This document shows, piece after piece, positions 43,977-52,819 of a DNA stretch of 64,000 bases. The number at the start of each line of letters is the position of its first letter. Within the stretch, counting starts at the first letter, position 1. Under the pieces are notes generated by a model. The model made no database searches. It saw only the letters and a program-made list of their open reading frames with translations, and was not told the DNA's origin. The position numbers and the translations under genes are program-made. The stretch comes from Pseudonocardia sp. N23 (GTDB lineage: Bacteria; Actinomycetota; Actinomycetes; Mycobacteriales; Pseudonocardiaceae): contig NZ_BEGX01000071.1 of NCBI RefSeq assembly GCF_002583555.1, forward strand, positions 99,845 through 163,844, given 5' to 3'.

Positions 43977-44985
43977 CCCGTCCGGCGGGCCGCGCGGCGC
44001 GGCTCGGGGTCCGGGCCACGACGGCCCGGGCCAACCCGGGGATCGCGACGGCCGCGCGCCGCGCGGTGCCGACCCGCACCCGCTCGTGCAGCACCGTGTC
44101 GTAGCCGGCGTCGGCGACCCGGTCGAGGATGCCCCCGTAGAGGGTCGCGGCCGCGTCGATGCACGCCTGCGACACCGGTTCCAGCATCCCGATGCCGGGC
44201 GCGGCGCGCCGGTACACCGCGCGCGTGCGGGCCACGAGGTGCGCGACCGCGGCCCGCACCCGCGGGTCGCGGGCCCGCCGGACACGGCACCACATGAGCA
44301 GGTCGCGGTCGACGCCGAACGCGGCCAGCTCGTCGGCGGGCAGGTAGACACGGCCGCGGTCGAGGTCGTCGCCGACGTCGCGCAGGAAGTTCGTCAGCTG
44401 GAACGCGACGCCCAGTGCGGCGGCAGGTGGCTCTGCCTCCTCGCGGGGGACGACGGTGCCCAGGATCGGCACCATCTGCAGCCCGATCACGGCCGCGGAG
44501 CCGTGCATGTAGCGGGCCAGGTCGTCGTAGGTCGCGTAGTCGGTGACCTCGGTGTCCATCCGCATCGACGTCAGGAAGTCGCGGAAGTGCGCCGGGTCGA
44601 TCGCGTAGCGGCGGGCGGTGTCGGCGACGGCGAGCAGGACGGGGGCGGCACCCGTCCCCGCACCGTCCGGCAACGCCCCGAGTGCCGGCTCTGGCGCGCG
44701 GCCGTCGAGCACGGCGTCGAGGGCCCGGCCCAGGGCGTCGATGCCCGCGGCCCGGTCGCCGGGTGCGCGACCGTCGGACAGGTCGTCGACGATCTCGTCG
44801 GCGAACCGGGCGAACCCGTACAGGGCGTGCACCGCGGGCCGCCGCGAGGCGGGCAGCAGCCGGGTCGCGAGGAAGTAGGTGCGGCCGTGCGCGGCGTGCA
44901 GGTCCCGGCAGGCGGCGTACCCGGCGCGCAGGGCCGGATCGGTCAGGCCCGCGGCGTCGAGCTCAGCTCGGCCGTTGCCCGGCAC
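43945..44985 (-). CDS. crtB: Phytoene/squalene synthase family protein
   Basis: 346 residues. The two Asp-rich motifs of head-to-head prenyl synthases are visible: [14 protein letters not shown] (about 65) and [20 protein letters not shown] (about 205). [14 protein letters not shown] [12 protein letters not shown] opens the domain. It condenses two GGPP to phytoene. GTG 44985 lies inside the end of mptA (23-base overlap), so it is coupled to it. The last 40 residues are Arg/Pro-rich and extra. The 3' end overlaps the convergent helix-turn-helix gene. With crtE and crtI it forms a carotenoid route. Confidence 0.92.
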   Translation of the reverse strand: MPGNGRAELDAAGLTDPALRAGYAACRDLHAAHGRTYFLATRLLPASRRPAVHALYGFARFADEIVDDLSDGRAPGDRAAGIDALGRALDAVLDGRAPEPALGALPDGAGTGAAPVLLAVADTARRYAIDPAHFRDFLTSMRMDTEVTDYATYDDLARYMHGSAAVIGLQMVPILGTVVPREEAEPPAAALGVAFQLTNFLRDVGDDLDRGRVYLPADELAAFGVDRDLLMWCRVRRARDPRVRAAVAHLVARTRAVYRRAAPGIGMLEPVSQACIDAAATLYGGILDRVADAGYDTVLHERVRVGTARRAAVAIPGLARAVVARTPSRAARPAGRVRTPSPARDA

Positions 44986-46687
44986 CGGCGGCCGCCACGG
45001 GGTCGCGGGACTCTTCGGGGGCGGCGACCGGCTTGCGCCGGGAGAGCCTTCTGTTCAGGCCCAGCGGGTCGGGCGTGTGCAACGACCAGGCCGCGAGCAG
45101 GCAGCCGAGCGCGCAGATCGCGAGGTAGCCCCAGTTGTAGAGGGCGTCCTCGCCGTTGGGGTAGTAGACGATCACCATCCACAACGAGCCCGCGACCAGC
45201 CATGACAGGTGTTTGCGCGACCAGGGCGCCATCGCCAGGAACGCGATGCCCCAGCTCAGGTACCACGGCAGCGTCGCAGGGGAGAGCACGGCGACCGCGA
45301 GCAGGACGATGCCCGCCCGGCGCAGCGCGTCGGGGCCGCCGTCGCGGGCCGCGAGCCACTGCTTCACCGCGATCCAGACGAGCAGGGCAGCGCCCACGAT
45401 GCGCGCGACGTTGATGAACGGTTGCTTCGGGACCGTGACGACCAGGTTGACCAGCCAGTGGACGAGCTCACCCGCGCCCGTCGGCCACGACAGCCAGTTG
45501 ACGATCATCGACGGCGCGCTGAGCGCCGGCAGCCACCCGAGCCCGACGCCTGCGGCCACGGTGATCAGGCCGAACGTCACCACGAACACGCCGATGCCGG
45601 CGCCGATGGCCTTGCCGATCCGGACAGCACGGGTGGAGCCCGGCATCTGCATGGCCCAGATCAGGACGACGAACGGCAACGCCACCGCGGCGCTGGCCTT
45701 GACGGCCATCGCGGCGCTCACCAGCACGATCGCCAGCAGGCAACGCCCGCGCAGCGCGAACAGGCCGCCGACGGCCAGCAGTCCCATGACCAGGAGGTCG
45801 TTGTGACCACCGCCGACCATGTGGATGATCATCAGCGGGTTGGCGACCGCCACCCAGAGGGCCACCGGCACCTTGCCGCCCATCCGGCGGGTCAGCTCCG
45901 GCAGCGCCCAGACCAGAAGGACCAGGCCGAGGCACAGCACCAGGCGCATGAGGATGACGCCGACGATGATGTTGTTGCCCGCCAGCGCGGCCGTGCCCTT
46001 GGCCAGCAGGATGAACAGCGGCCCGTACGGTGCCGGCGTGTCCTGCCAGAAGAAGTGCACGTTGTCGGTGAACACGCCCGGCATCGCGTCCGGCCCGACC
46101 GCGTACGGGTCGAATCCGTGGAGCGGCAGCGCCCCCTGCGCCAGGTAGCTGAAGACGTCACGGGTGAACAGCGGCGGCGTCACGAGCATCGGGATCAGCC
46201 ACACGACCGCGGTGCTGAGCACCGCGCGTCCGCCGACCCGCCCGGCCAGCACCTCGCGGCCCAGCCGGATCCACGCCCATGCCAGCAGGACGACGCCGAT
46301 GTAGACCAGTGCCGTCGCGATCTCGGAGCCGTGGCCGTAGCGCCAGAACCCGATGGGGGAGTTGGTCAGCCACGGGTCGCGGATCAGGGTGCCACCCGCG
46401 CCGAACCCGCCGACGAGCATCAGCAGTGCCGCACCAAGGCCCATCAGCAGTGGGCCGCGCGGCGGGCTGCCGAACCGGGAGCGGCGGGCCGCGAGGACGG
46501 TGTCGTGCCCGGCAGGGTCCGTGCCGGCGACCTGCTGTGCTGCGGACTGCGAGGCGGACTCCGGAGGCGTCGCGGCGGCCTCGGCCACCGACGGGACGGC
46601 GGACGGCACCGGCTCCGATGTCGTCGGCTCGGGCGCCGCCGGTCCCGGGACCGGGGTGGAGGGCTGGGCGGTCATGTCGGCGCCCAT
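44963..46687 (-). CDS. mptA: Polyprenol-phosphomannose-dependent alpha-(1->6)-mannosyltransferase (MptA/MptB, GT-C)
   Basis: 574 residues with about 13 transmembrane segments. A disordered Pro/Ala-rich N-terminus of 75 residues precedes the first helix. The extracytoplasmic loop [20 protein letters not shown] contains the GT-C Asp motif, and [16 protein letters not shown] and [16 protein letters not shown] are family blocks. It extends the alpha-1,6-mannan core of lipomannan on the outer membrane face using polyprenyl-phosphomannose. The position matches Rv2174 (mptA) next to idsA2. ATG 46687 is used; ATG 46675 is an alternative. It lies between crtI and crtB. Confidence 0.86.
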   Translation of the reverse strand: MGADMTAQPSTPVPGPAAPEPTTSEPVPSAVPSVAEAAATPPESASQSAAQQVAGTDPAGHDTVLAARRSRFGSPPRGPLLMGLGAALLMLVGGFGAGGTLIRDPWLTNSPIGFWRYGHGSEIATALVYIGVVLLAWAWIRLGREVLAGRVGGRAVLSTAVVWLIPMLVTPPLFTRDVFSYLAQGALPLHGFDPYAVGPDAMPGVFTDNVHFFWQDTPAPYGPLFILLAKGTAALAGNNIIVGVILMRLVLCLGLVLLVWALPELTRRMGGKVPVALWVAVANPLMIIHMVGGGHNDLLVMGLLAVGGLFALRGRCLLAIVLVSAAMAVKASAAVALPFVVLIWAMQMPGSTRAVRIGKAIGAGIGVFVVTFGLITVAAGVGLGWLPALSAPSMIVNWLSWPTGAGELVHWLVNLVVTVPKQPFINVARIVGAALLVWIAVKQWLAARDGGPDALRRAGIVLLAVAVLSPATLPWYLSWGIAFLAMAPWSRKHLSWLVAGSLWMVIVYYPNGEDALYNWGYLAICALGCLLAAWSLHTPDPLGLNRRLSRRKPVAAPEESRDPVAAAGAGQRPS

Positions 46688-46703
46688 GCTCGCACGCCCG
46701 CCG

Positions 46704-48317
46704 TCACGGCCGTGTCGGGACCCTGGGGTGGGGTCGTGCCGACGTCCGTGACCACGGGGAGAACCCTCGACCCGCCGTGGCGCCGCGGTTGCGTCCGGTC
46801 GGACCGGTGATCCGCTCGGCGGCCAGGCGCCCCGACAGCACCACCGGCGGGATCCCCACGCCCGGCGTCGTCCCGCACCCGGCCAGCACGACGTTGTCCA
46901 GGCCGCGCACCAGGTTGCGGGGCCGGAACGGGCCCGTCTGGGCGAGCGTGTGGGCCAGTGAGAACGGGGTCCCCGCGCCGAGGCCCTGTGCGGCCCAGTC
47001 GGAGGGCGTCACGAGCTGCGACACCTCGATCGACCCTGCCACGTCGCCGAACCCGCGCGCGGCCAGCACGCCGAGCAGCTCGTCGCGGTAGGCCGGGCCG
47101 ATGCGCGACCAGTCGATCGACGACGACTCGGTGTTCGGGCACGGCGCCAGCACGAACAGAAGGTCCCGATCGGCAGGGGCCAGCGTGGGATCGGTCGCGG
47201 TCGGGCGCGTCACCAGCAACGACGGGTCGCTCATCAGCCGGCCCTGGTCGATGACCTCGTCGAAGGTCCGGTCCCAGGCGCCGCCGAAGGAGATCGTGTG
47301 GTGGGCGGAGTCGCCGGAGTCGTCGGTGAGGCGGCGGTCCAGTCCCGCGTGCAGCACCACCGCGCTCGGCGACCACCGCAGCGGGACCGGCCGCCGGGGC
47401 CGTCGGCCCAGCAGCCGGTGCACCACCGGCAGGTCCGGGGTGAGCACGACGGCGTCGCAGGCCAGCCGGTCGAGGTCGGACCCGCCCGTCGTGGTGTGGC
47501 GGACCGCATCCACCCGCCCGGAGCGGCGGTCGAGCCCGGTCACCGTCCGTCCGTAGAGGATCCGCCCGCCCGCCGACGTCACCGCGCCCGCGAGCGCCGC
47601 ACCCAGCGCGCGCATCCCGCCGCGGGGGAACCACACGCCCGCCACCGTGTCCATGTAGGCGATGACGCCGTACGCGCCCAGCGCGTGCCGGGGCGCCACC
47701 CCGGCGTAGAGGGACTGGAAGGAGAAGATGCGGCGGAGCCGCTCGTCGGGGATGCGGCGCGCCACCTGCGGGCCCAGCCGCCCGAAGCCGCCCGCGGCCG
47801 CCAGCCGCGCCAGGTCGGGGACCAGCAGGTCCAGCGGGGAGTCGATGTTCGCGCCGATGAACCGGTCGATCTCCGCCTCGTAGAGCCGGGTGAGCCAGGC
47901 CCGCAGGTCCCGGTACCCGGCCGCCGCCGCGGCCCCGCACGTGCGGGCGACCTCGGCCTCCATCGCCGCACCGTCGGTGTGGACGTCGATGACCGAGCCG
48001 TCCGCGAACCGCGCCCGGTAGGCGGGATCGAGCGCGACCAGGTCGAGGCGGTCGGTCAGCCGCTCACCGACGGCCGCGAACACCTCGTCGAGCAGGTCCG
48101 GCATCGTCAGCACCGTCGGGCCCGTGTCGATGCGGAACGTCCCCGACGGGCCCTCCAGGTCGAGGGCACCCGCCCGGCCGCCGGGCCCCGCGTCGCGCTC
48201 GACGATCGTGACCTCCCGGCCCGCGCCGAGCAGGTGCAGCGCTGCGCACAGGCCGGACAGGCCGGCGCCCACGACGACGACGTGGTCGGTCGGCCCTGGA
48301 ACCGTGCGGGTCGTCAT
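46704..48317 (-). CDS. crtI: Phytoene desaturase (CrtI family)
   Basis: 537 residues. DHVVVVGAGLSGLCAALHL binds FAD, DTGPTVLTMPDLLDEVF and SPLDLLVPDLARLAAAGGFG are typical CrtI segments, and LAGCGTTPGVGIPPVVLSG is the C-terminal carotenoid-oxidoreductase signature. It desaturates phytoene toward lycopene. ATG 48317 overlaps the crtE stop (ATGA). The C-terminus carries about 35 extra residues rich in Arg, Gly and Pro beyond the usual end. It is second in the crtE-crtI-mptA-crtB run. Confidence 0.93.
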   Translation of the reverse strand: MTTRTVPGPTDHVVVVGAGLSGLCAALHLLGAGREVTIVERDAGPGGRAGALDLEGPSGTFRIDTGPTVLTMPDLLDEVFAAVGERLTDRLDLVALDPAYRARFADGSVIDVHTDGAAMEAEVARTCGAAAAAGYRDLRAWLTRLYEAEIDRFIGANIDSPLDLLVPDLARLAAAGGFGRLGPQVARRIPDERLRRIFSFQSLYAGVAPRHALGAYGVIAYMDTVAGVWFPRGGMRALGAALAGAVTSAGGRILYGRTVTGLDRRSGRVDAVRHTTTGGSDLDRLACDAVVLTPDLPVVHRLLGRRPRRPVPLRWSPSAVVLHAGLDRRLTDDSGDSAHHTISFGGAWDRTFDEVIDQGRLMSDPSLLVTRPTATDPTLAPADRDLLFVLAPCPNTESSSIDWSRIGPAYRDELLGVLAARGFGDVAGSIEVSQLVTPSDWAAQGLGAGTPFSLAHTLAQTGPFRPRNLVRGLDNVVLAGCGTTPGVGIPPVVLSGRLAAERITGPTGRNRGATAGRGFSPWSRTSARPHPRVPTRP

Positions 48318-49492
48318 CGGCGGCGACGGGTCGCGCGGACGGCGAGGTCGGCGAGCATCGCCGCGGCAGGTTCGGTCACGTCGGCCTCGTGCAGGGCGTC
48401 GAGCGCGGAGGTCGTCAGCGTCGCGATCCGGTCCTCGACGGCGTCGGTCGCGCCCAGGTCGACGAGGACGTGGCGGACCCGGTCGACCCCCGCGTCGTCG
48501 AGGGCCGGGTCGCCGAGCGCGTCGGTGACCACCTGTGCGGACGTGGCGTCGCCGCGCTCGCCCGCCCGTTCCAGTGCGAGCGCGACCAGCAGCGTCCGCT
48601 TGCCCTCGCGCAGGTCGTCGCCCGCGGGCTTGCCGGTGACGTCCGGGTCGCCGAAGACGCCGAGCATGTCGTCGCGCAGCTGGAACGCGATCCCGATGTC
48701 GGCGCCGAAGCGGCGGTAGGCGTCGGTCAGCGCGGTGTCGGCCCCCGCGAGGGCCGCTCCGATGTGCAACGGCCGCTCGACCGTGTAGGCGGCCGTCTTG
48801 AACCGGTTGACCCGCATCGCCGACGCGGTCGTGGTGTCGGCCCGGGCCTGGGCCAGGACGTCGAGGTACTGCCCGCACAGGACCTCGGTCCGCATCGCCC
48901 GCCACGGCTCGCCCGCCCGCGCCAGCGCCGCCGCGTCCAGCCCTGAGCTCTGCAGCATGTCGTCGGCCCAGGCCAGCGCGAGGTCGCCCAGCAGGATGGC
49001 GGCGGCCGCGCCGAACCGCTCGGCGTCGCCGGTCCAGCCCTGCTCACGGTGGCGGGCCGCGAACTCCACGTGCACCGTCGGACGCCCGCGCCGGGTCGCC
49101 GACGCGTCGATGTAGTCGTCGTGGACCAGCGCGCACGCCTGCAACAGCTCCAGTGCGCTCACCGCACGCAGCACCGCTGCGGCCTGCTCCGGGTCACCGC
49201 CCGCACCGCGCCAGCCCCACCAGGCGAACGTCGGCCGGATCCGTTTCCCGCTGCCCAGGACGAAGCGCTCCAGCACCTCGACGGCCTCGTCGACCTCGAG
49301 CGCGACGGCGGCGGCGTCGAGCCGGCGCTCCGCCAGGGACGCCGCGAGCTCGCCCTCGACGGCGGCGGGGACGTCGGCGTCGGTGTGTGCGAGAACCCGC
49401 TGTGGGTCCGTGGCCGGGTCGGTACCGGCCGCCGCGGGGGCCGGTACCGACCCGGTGAGGTCGAGATCGGCAGCGCCGGAACGGGCGCTCAC
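48314..49492 (-). CDS. crtE: Polyprenyl (geranylgeranyl) diphosphate synthase
   Basis: 392 residues. The first Asp-rich motif is atypical in context, ALVHDDYIDASATRRGRPT (about 123), and the second is IAFQLRDDMLGVFGD (about 270); GSGKRIRPTF supplies the allylic-substrate Lys/Arg. It makes GGPP for carotenoids, and its place also matches mycobacterial IdsA2. GTG 49492 is chosen because the open frame upstream has no start codon; the 11-codon mini-ORF MTDASSRGPG (49525 to 49493) ends on a GTGA overlap with it. TAGTCT upstream (about 49538) may be the -10. Confidence 0.9.
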   Translation of the reverse strand: MSARSGAADLDLTGSVPAPAAAGTDPATDPQRVLAHTDADVPAAVEGELAASLAERRLDAAAVALEVDEAVEVLERFVLGSGKRIRPTFAWWGWRGAGGDPEQAAAVLRAVSALELLQACALVHDDYIDASATRRGRPTVHVEFAARHREQGWTGDAERFGAAAAILLGDLALAWADDMLQSSGLDAAALARAGEPWRAMRTEVLCGQYLDVLAQARADTTTASAMRVNRFKTAAYTVERPLHIGAALAGADTALTDAYRRFGADIGIAFQLRDDMLGVFGDPDVTGKPAGDDLREGKRTLLVALALERAGERGDATSAQVVTDALGDPALDDAGVDRVRHVLVDLGATDAVEDRIATLTTSALDALHEADVTEPAAAMLADLAVRATRRRR

Positions 49493-49665
49493 CCCGGTCC
49501 CCGGGAGCTCGCATCGGTCATGGGCACGACGCGAGACTATCGGCGGGCCCCCGGTGCGGCGCGGTGACGCGATCAGTGGCCGGACCGGGCGCTCCGGGAC
49601 GAACCGGATCCGGCGTCCCCCTGACGGTCCCCGCACAGGGCGGTGGTGGTGTCCGACCCGGGCCG

Positions 49666-49677
49666 TACCCTGTGCCG
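49666..49677 (+). promoter_or_regulatory. Leaderless -10 of metF
   Basis: TACCCT (49666-49671) and 6 bases before GTG 49678. Confidence 0.55.
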
Positions 49678-50580
49678 GTGAGCAGCACCCCGCCCCGGCG
49701 CGCGACGGTCGTCGACCGGCTCCACGTCGATCGCCCCGTCTTCTCCGTGGAGTTCTTCCCGCCCAAGGACGCCGCGGGCGAGGCGCAGCTGTGGGGGGCG
49801 ATCCGGCGGCTCGAGACGCTCGACCCGGCGTTCGTCTCCGTCACCTACGGCGCCGGCGGGTCCAGCCGGGACCGCACGATCCGTACCACCGAGCGGATCG
49901 CCTCGGACACCACCCTGGTGCCGATGGCGCACCTCACGGCCGTCGACCACACCCGCGCCGAGCTGCGCCACGTCATCGGCTCCTACGCCGCGGCCGGCGT
50001 CCGCAACGTCCTCGCGGTCCGTGGCGACCCTCCCGGCGACCCGCTGGGCGAGTGGACCCCCCACCCCGAGGGCCTCGCCTACGCCGACGAGCTCGTCACG
50101 ATGGTCCGCAGCCTCGGCGACTTCTGCGTGGGCGTTGCCGCCTTCCCCTACGGCCACCCCCGCTCGACCGACGCCGACACCGACTTCGCGCGCCTCGTCG
50201 CCAAGATCCGGGCGGGCGCCGACTTCGCCATCACCCAGCTGTTCCTCGAACCAGGCGGGTTCCTGCGGCTGCGTGACCGGCTCGACGCCGCCGGCTGCCG
50301 CGTCCCGCTGCTACCCGGGATCATGCCGCTCACGACCGTGCGGACCCTGCACCGCGGCCCGGAGCTCTCCGGCGCCCCGCTGCCCGACGACCTCGTCGCC
50401 CGCCTCGACCGCTTCTCCGACGATCCCGTCGCCTTCCGCGCCGCGGGCATGGACGCGACGACAGAGCTGTGCGAGAAGCTCCTCGCCGAAGGCGTGCGGG
50501 GGCTGCACTTCTACACGCTCAACCGCTCACCGGCCACGGTCGAGCTGGTCGGCCGGCTGGGGCTCGCCGCGGGGCGCTGA
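49678..50580 (+). CDS. metF: Methylenetetrahydrofolate reductase
   Basis: 300 residues. FSVEFFPPKDAAGEAQLW is the N-terminal signature, FVSVTYGAGGSSRDRTI the flavin and folate region, NVLAVRGDPPGD the FAD loop, and FAITQLFLEPGGFLRL and PGIMPLTT the later barrel strands. It reduces 5,10-methylene-THF to 5-methyl-THF for methionine synthesis. GLHFYTLNRS closes the domain as in E. coli MetF. It is divergent from crtE across 185 bases. Rv2172c occupies this place in M. tuberculosis. Confidence 0.93.
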   Translation: MSSTPPRRATVVDRLHVDRPVFSVEFFPPKDAAGEAQLWGAIRRLETLDPAFVSVTYGAGGSSRDRTIRTTERIASDTTLVPMAHLTAVDHTRAELRHVIGSYAAAGVRNVLAVRGDPPGDPLGEWTPHPEGLAYADELVTMVRSLGDFCVGVAAFPYGHPRSTDADTDFARLVAKIRAGADFAITQLFLEPGGFLRLRDRLDAAGCRVPLLPGIMPLTTVRTLHRGPELSGAPLPDDLVARLDRFSDDPVAFRAAGMDATTELCEKLLAEGVRGLHFYTLNRSPATVELVGRLGLAAGR

Positions 50581-50595
50581 CCCGCGGCTGCGCGT

Positions 50596-51288
50596 TCAGC
50601 GCCCCGACGGGCTGACCGGGGGGTTGCGGGTGCGGTGCGCCATCCGGACCACACCCACCGATGCCGCCGCCACCACCAGCGCCAGCCCGATCGTCCACGC
50701 CGTGGCCGACGGTGCGTTCGGGTCGTCGTAGGCCACCGACGCGCGCACGTCGCCCACCTGGCCCGGCGTGAACGTCCAGCTGATGGTCCCGGACTCGGTG
50801 TCGCCGTTGGTCTCCAGCACCTCGCCGGGCGCACTGATCTTGAGCTGGAAGTCCGCCTTGTCGACGGGGATCGTCGTCAGGTCGACCTTGCCGGTGATGA
50901 GCACCCGGTTGCCCGCGCGGCGCAACGTCAGCTCGGTGCGCTGCTGCCCGGCAGGCCCTGCGACCCCCGCCAGCCGCGACACCTGGTCGAACGACAGACC
51001 CGAGAAGCGCAGCACCGATCCGGTGTAGCCGTCCTGCCGGTAGTCGGTGACGTCGATCTTGTCGCGGAAGTCCTCGGGCAGCGTCAGGGACGGACCGCGG
51101 TCGTCCGGCGACGTCTGCGGCGTCGCGAGGACGATCTCGCCCGTCACCGTGTCGTCGGGTTGCAGGGCCAGCGCCGTCCGCACCCGGGCGCAGCCGCCGA
51201 GGGCCCCGAGCACGAGCACGGCCATCAGGACGACGGCCAGTACGCGGCGGCGGGGGGAGCGGACGCCTGCGACGGGCGGGGACTGCAT
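50596..51288 (-). CDS. lppM: Lipoprotein LppM-like (DUF3153)
   Basis: 230 residues. The signal peptide RRRVLAVVLMAVLVLGALGG ends at lipobox Cys33. The domain shows LPEDFRDKIDVTDYRQDGYTG and LRFSGLSFDQVSRL, then FQLKISAPGEVLETNG and SGTISWTFTPGQVGDV. A C-terminal helix (WTIGLALVVAAASVGVVRMA) re-enters the membrane. LppM of M. tuberculosis is surface exposed and affects phagosome events; in an environmental species the role is unknown. ATG 51288 has CACGAT 6 bases upstream. Confidence 0.87.
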   Translation of the reverse strand: MQSPPVAGVRSPRRRVLAVVLMAVLVLGALGGCARVRTALALQPDDTVTGEIVLATPQTSPDDRGPSLTLPEDFRDKIDVTDYRQDGYTGSVLRFSGLSFDQVSRLAGVAGPAGQQRTELTLRRAGNRVLITGKVDLTTIPVDKADFQLKISAPGEVLETNGDTESGTISWTFTPGQVGDVRASVAYDDPNAPSATAWTIGLALVVAAASVGVVRMAHRTRNPPVSPSGR

Positions 51289-51300
51289 GGCGTCATCGTG
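51289..51300 (-). promoter_or_regulatory. Leaderless-type -10 of lppM
   Basis: CACGAT (51300 to 51295) and 6 bases before ATG 51288. Confidence 0.4.
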
Positions 51301-51395
51301 CCATCGGGACCTCCCGGGGCCGTGACGGCGGGGCGGTCGGCACGTCGCCCCTCCGGCGCGACCAGGAACGGACACGCCTCGCCGGTGGTGCCGGC

Positions 51396-52019
51396 TCATG
51401 CCGGGCGGGGTGGCCGGACATCCTGCGGGGCAACGGGATCCGCGCCGTCCGGCGGGTCGAGCGGCAGGGTCCGGCCCAGGACCGCGAACGGGCGCGCGTC
51501 GCCGGTGAACCGGTGGTGGCGCAGCACGTCGGTGAACCCGGTGCGCCGGTAGAGCCGCCACGCCCGGCCCGGCTGCCGGTCGCCGTACTCGGGCGTCGAC
51601 AACAGGACCCGGCTGTGGCCGACGCCCGCGAGCAGGGCGCGCAGCAGTCCCTCGCCGAGCCGGGCGCCCTGGGCGTCGGGGCGGACGTGCAGCTCGGTCA
51701 GCTCGAAGTAGTCGGCCAGCCACAGCGGCGCCGACGGGTCGTCCCCGATACCGCTGCGGACCTCGTCGTACCACCACTGGCCGGCTCCGCCCGAGTAGCC
51801 GTAGGCGATCCCGACCAGGGAGCCCGTCGTGTCCAGCCAGCCCACCGCGCGCCAGCCGGGACGACGGCCGTGGTCGAGCCACAGGGTGCGGCGCTGGCGG
51901 GCCGTGCTGCGCGGGTAGCCCATCGCGGCGACGTAGACGGCGAGCGCCTCGTCGACCCGCGCCGCGAACTCGACCGGTCCGAGCTCGACGAGCCGGTGCC
52001 GCGGGCGCGCGGTGGTCAT
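51396..52019 (-). CDS. GNAT-family acetyltransferase (Rv2170-like)
   Basis: 207 residues. The acetyl-CoA fold shows GSLVGIAYGYSGG (strand 4), FELTELHVRPDAQGARLGEGLL (strand 4 and the pyrophosphate loop), LLSTPEYGDRQPGRAWRLYRRTGF. It transfers acetyl groups to an unknown amine; Rv2170 has been reported to acetylate isocitrate dehydrogenase in M. tuberculosis, from memory. ATG 52019 is the first start after a repeat-rich, non-conserved open stretch. It lies 107 bases upstream of lppM on the same strand. Confidence 0.85.
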   Translation of the reverse strand: MTTARPRHRLVELGPVEFAARVDEALAVYVAAMGYPRSTARQRRTLWLDHGRRPGWRAVGWLDTTGSLVGIAYGYSGGAGQWWYDEVRSGIGDDPSAPLWLADYFELTELHVRPDAQGARLGEGLLRALLAGVGHSRVLLSTPEYGDRQPGRAWRLYRRTGFTDVLRHHRFTGDARPFAVLGRTLPLDPPDGADPVAPQDVRPPRPA

Positions 52020-52070
52020 CGGCCCGCTCGTTCCGGTCCGGTGCCTGCCCCGCGCCTGCCCTCCGGGCCG

Positions 52071-52115
52071 CTGTGTGTGGGGCCGCTGTGTGTGGGGCCG
52101 CTGTGTGTGGGGCCG
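52071..52115. repeat. 15-bp tandem repeat, three copies
   Basis: CTGTGTGTGGGGCCG repeated exactly three times, 50 bases upstream of the GNAT start (minus strand). It keeps any frame open but does not look like coding. Confidence 0.9.
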
Positions 52116-52336
52116 CCGGGGGCCGGGTCCTGCCGGGCCGGGCCTCCGGTGGGGCGTGCGCGCGGCGCCCGTCGGGCGCCGGCGCGGGCCGCGGGCGCGT
52201 CGGGGACCAGCACCCGGTGCGGGTGCGGGGCGGGTGGGCGATCCGGGCCGTGCACCGCGACATCTCATCACGCCGCACAGCGGCCGCGCAGGGGCGGGCG
52301 GCCGGACTTGACGTCGCGGGACCGGGCAGCTCTACT

Positions 52337-52365
52337 GGATTCATCGAACATGTGTTCGATACGAT
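52337..52365 (+). promoter_or_regulatory. SOS promoter with perfect LexA box
   Basis: TCGAACATGTGTTCGA at 52344-52359 is a perfect match to the actinobacterial SOS box TCGAAC-N4-GTTCGA and is itself a full palindrome. TACGAT at 52360-52365 is a good -10 directly after it, so bound LexA would cover the -35/-10 spacer. The first gene downstream starts at 52502. Confidence 0.9.
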
Positions 52366-52501
52366 GGTTCGAGTCGCGCCGGCCGGCGAGCGAGGGGAAG
52401 CGCTCGCCGGCGGTGCGACCCGGGAGGAGTGTGGTCGAGGTGAGGGCACCGTCGGGGCCGGGCGCGGGCGGTCCGGTGGCAGGGGCGTCGGGTGGATCCG
52501 G

Positions 52502-52819
52502 ATGAGCGGGTTCAGCAGGGTGTTCGGTTCACGGCAGCCGATGCCGATCCAGGTCCGCTGGCAGGACGGCGAACCGGTCGAGTTCCAGCGCCGGCCCGTG
52601 CGCCGCGGGCCGCGCTACCTGATCACCGATGTGCGGGAGCGCTGGATCGAGGAGTCGCCGTGGCCGTTCCCGTCGCCGATGCCGATCGGCGGGGACAGGT
52701 TGCGGTGCTGGCGTGTGACGGCGCGGTCGGCCGAGGAGCCGCACGCGCCCGAGATCGAGTTCGTGCTGCGGATGCGGGCAGGGCCGGGTGTGTGGGACCT
52801 CGTGCGGGTGCCCCGATGA
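52502..52819 (+). CDS. DUF6504 family protein, SOS-controlled
   Basis: 105 residues. RRPVRRGPRYLITDVRERWIEES, WPFPSPMPIGGDRLRCWRVT and GPGVWDLVRVPR (each part conserved-looking) match the small DUF6504 family that in actinobacteria often sits near Y-family polymerase or DnaE2 genes, to my memory. The many Arg and Trp resemble a nucleic-acid-binding beta barrel. ATG 52502 follows GGTGGA by 6 bases. A LexA box lies 140 bases upstream. Its stop overlaps the next start (ATGA). Confidence 0.8.
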   Translation: MSGFSRVFGSRQPMPIQVRWQDGEPVEFQRRPVRRGPRYLITDVRERWIEESPWPFPSPMPIGGDRLRCWRVTARSAEEPHAPEIEFVLRMRAGPGVWDLVRVPR

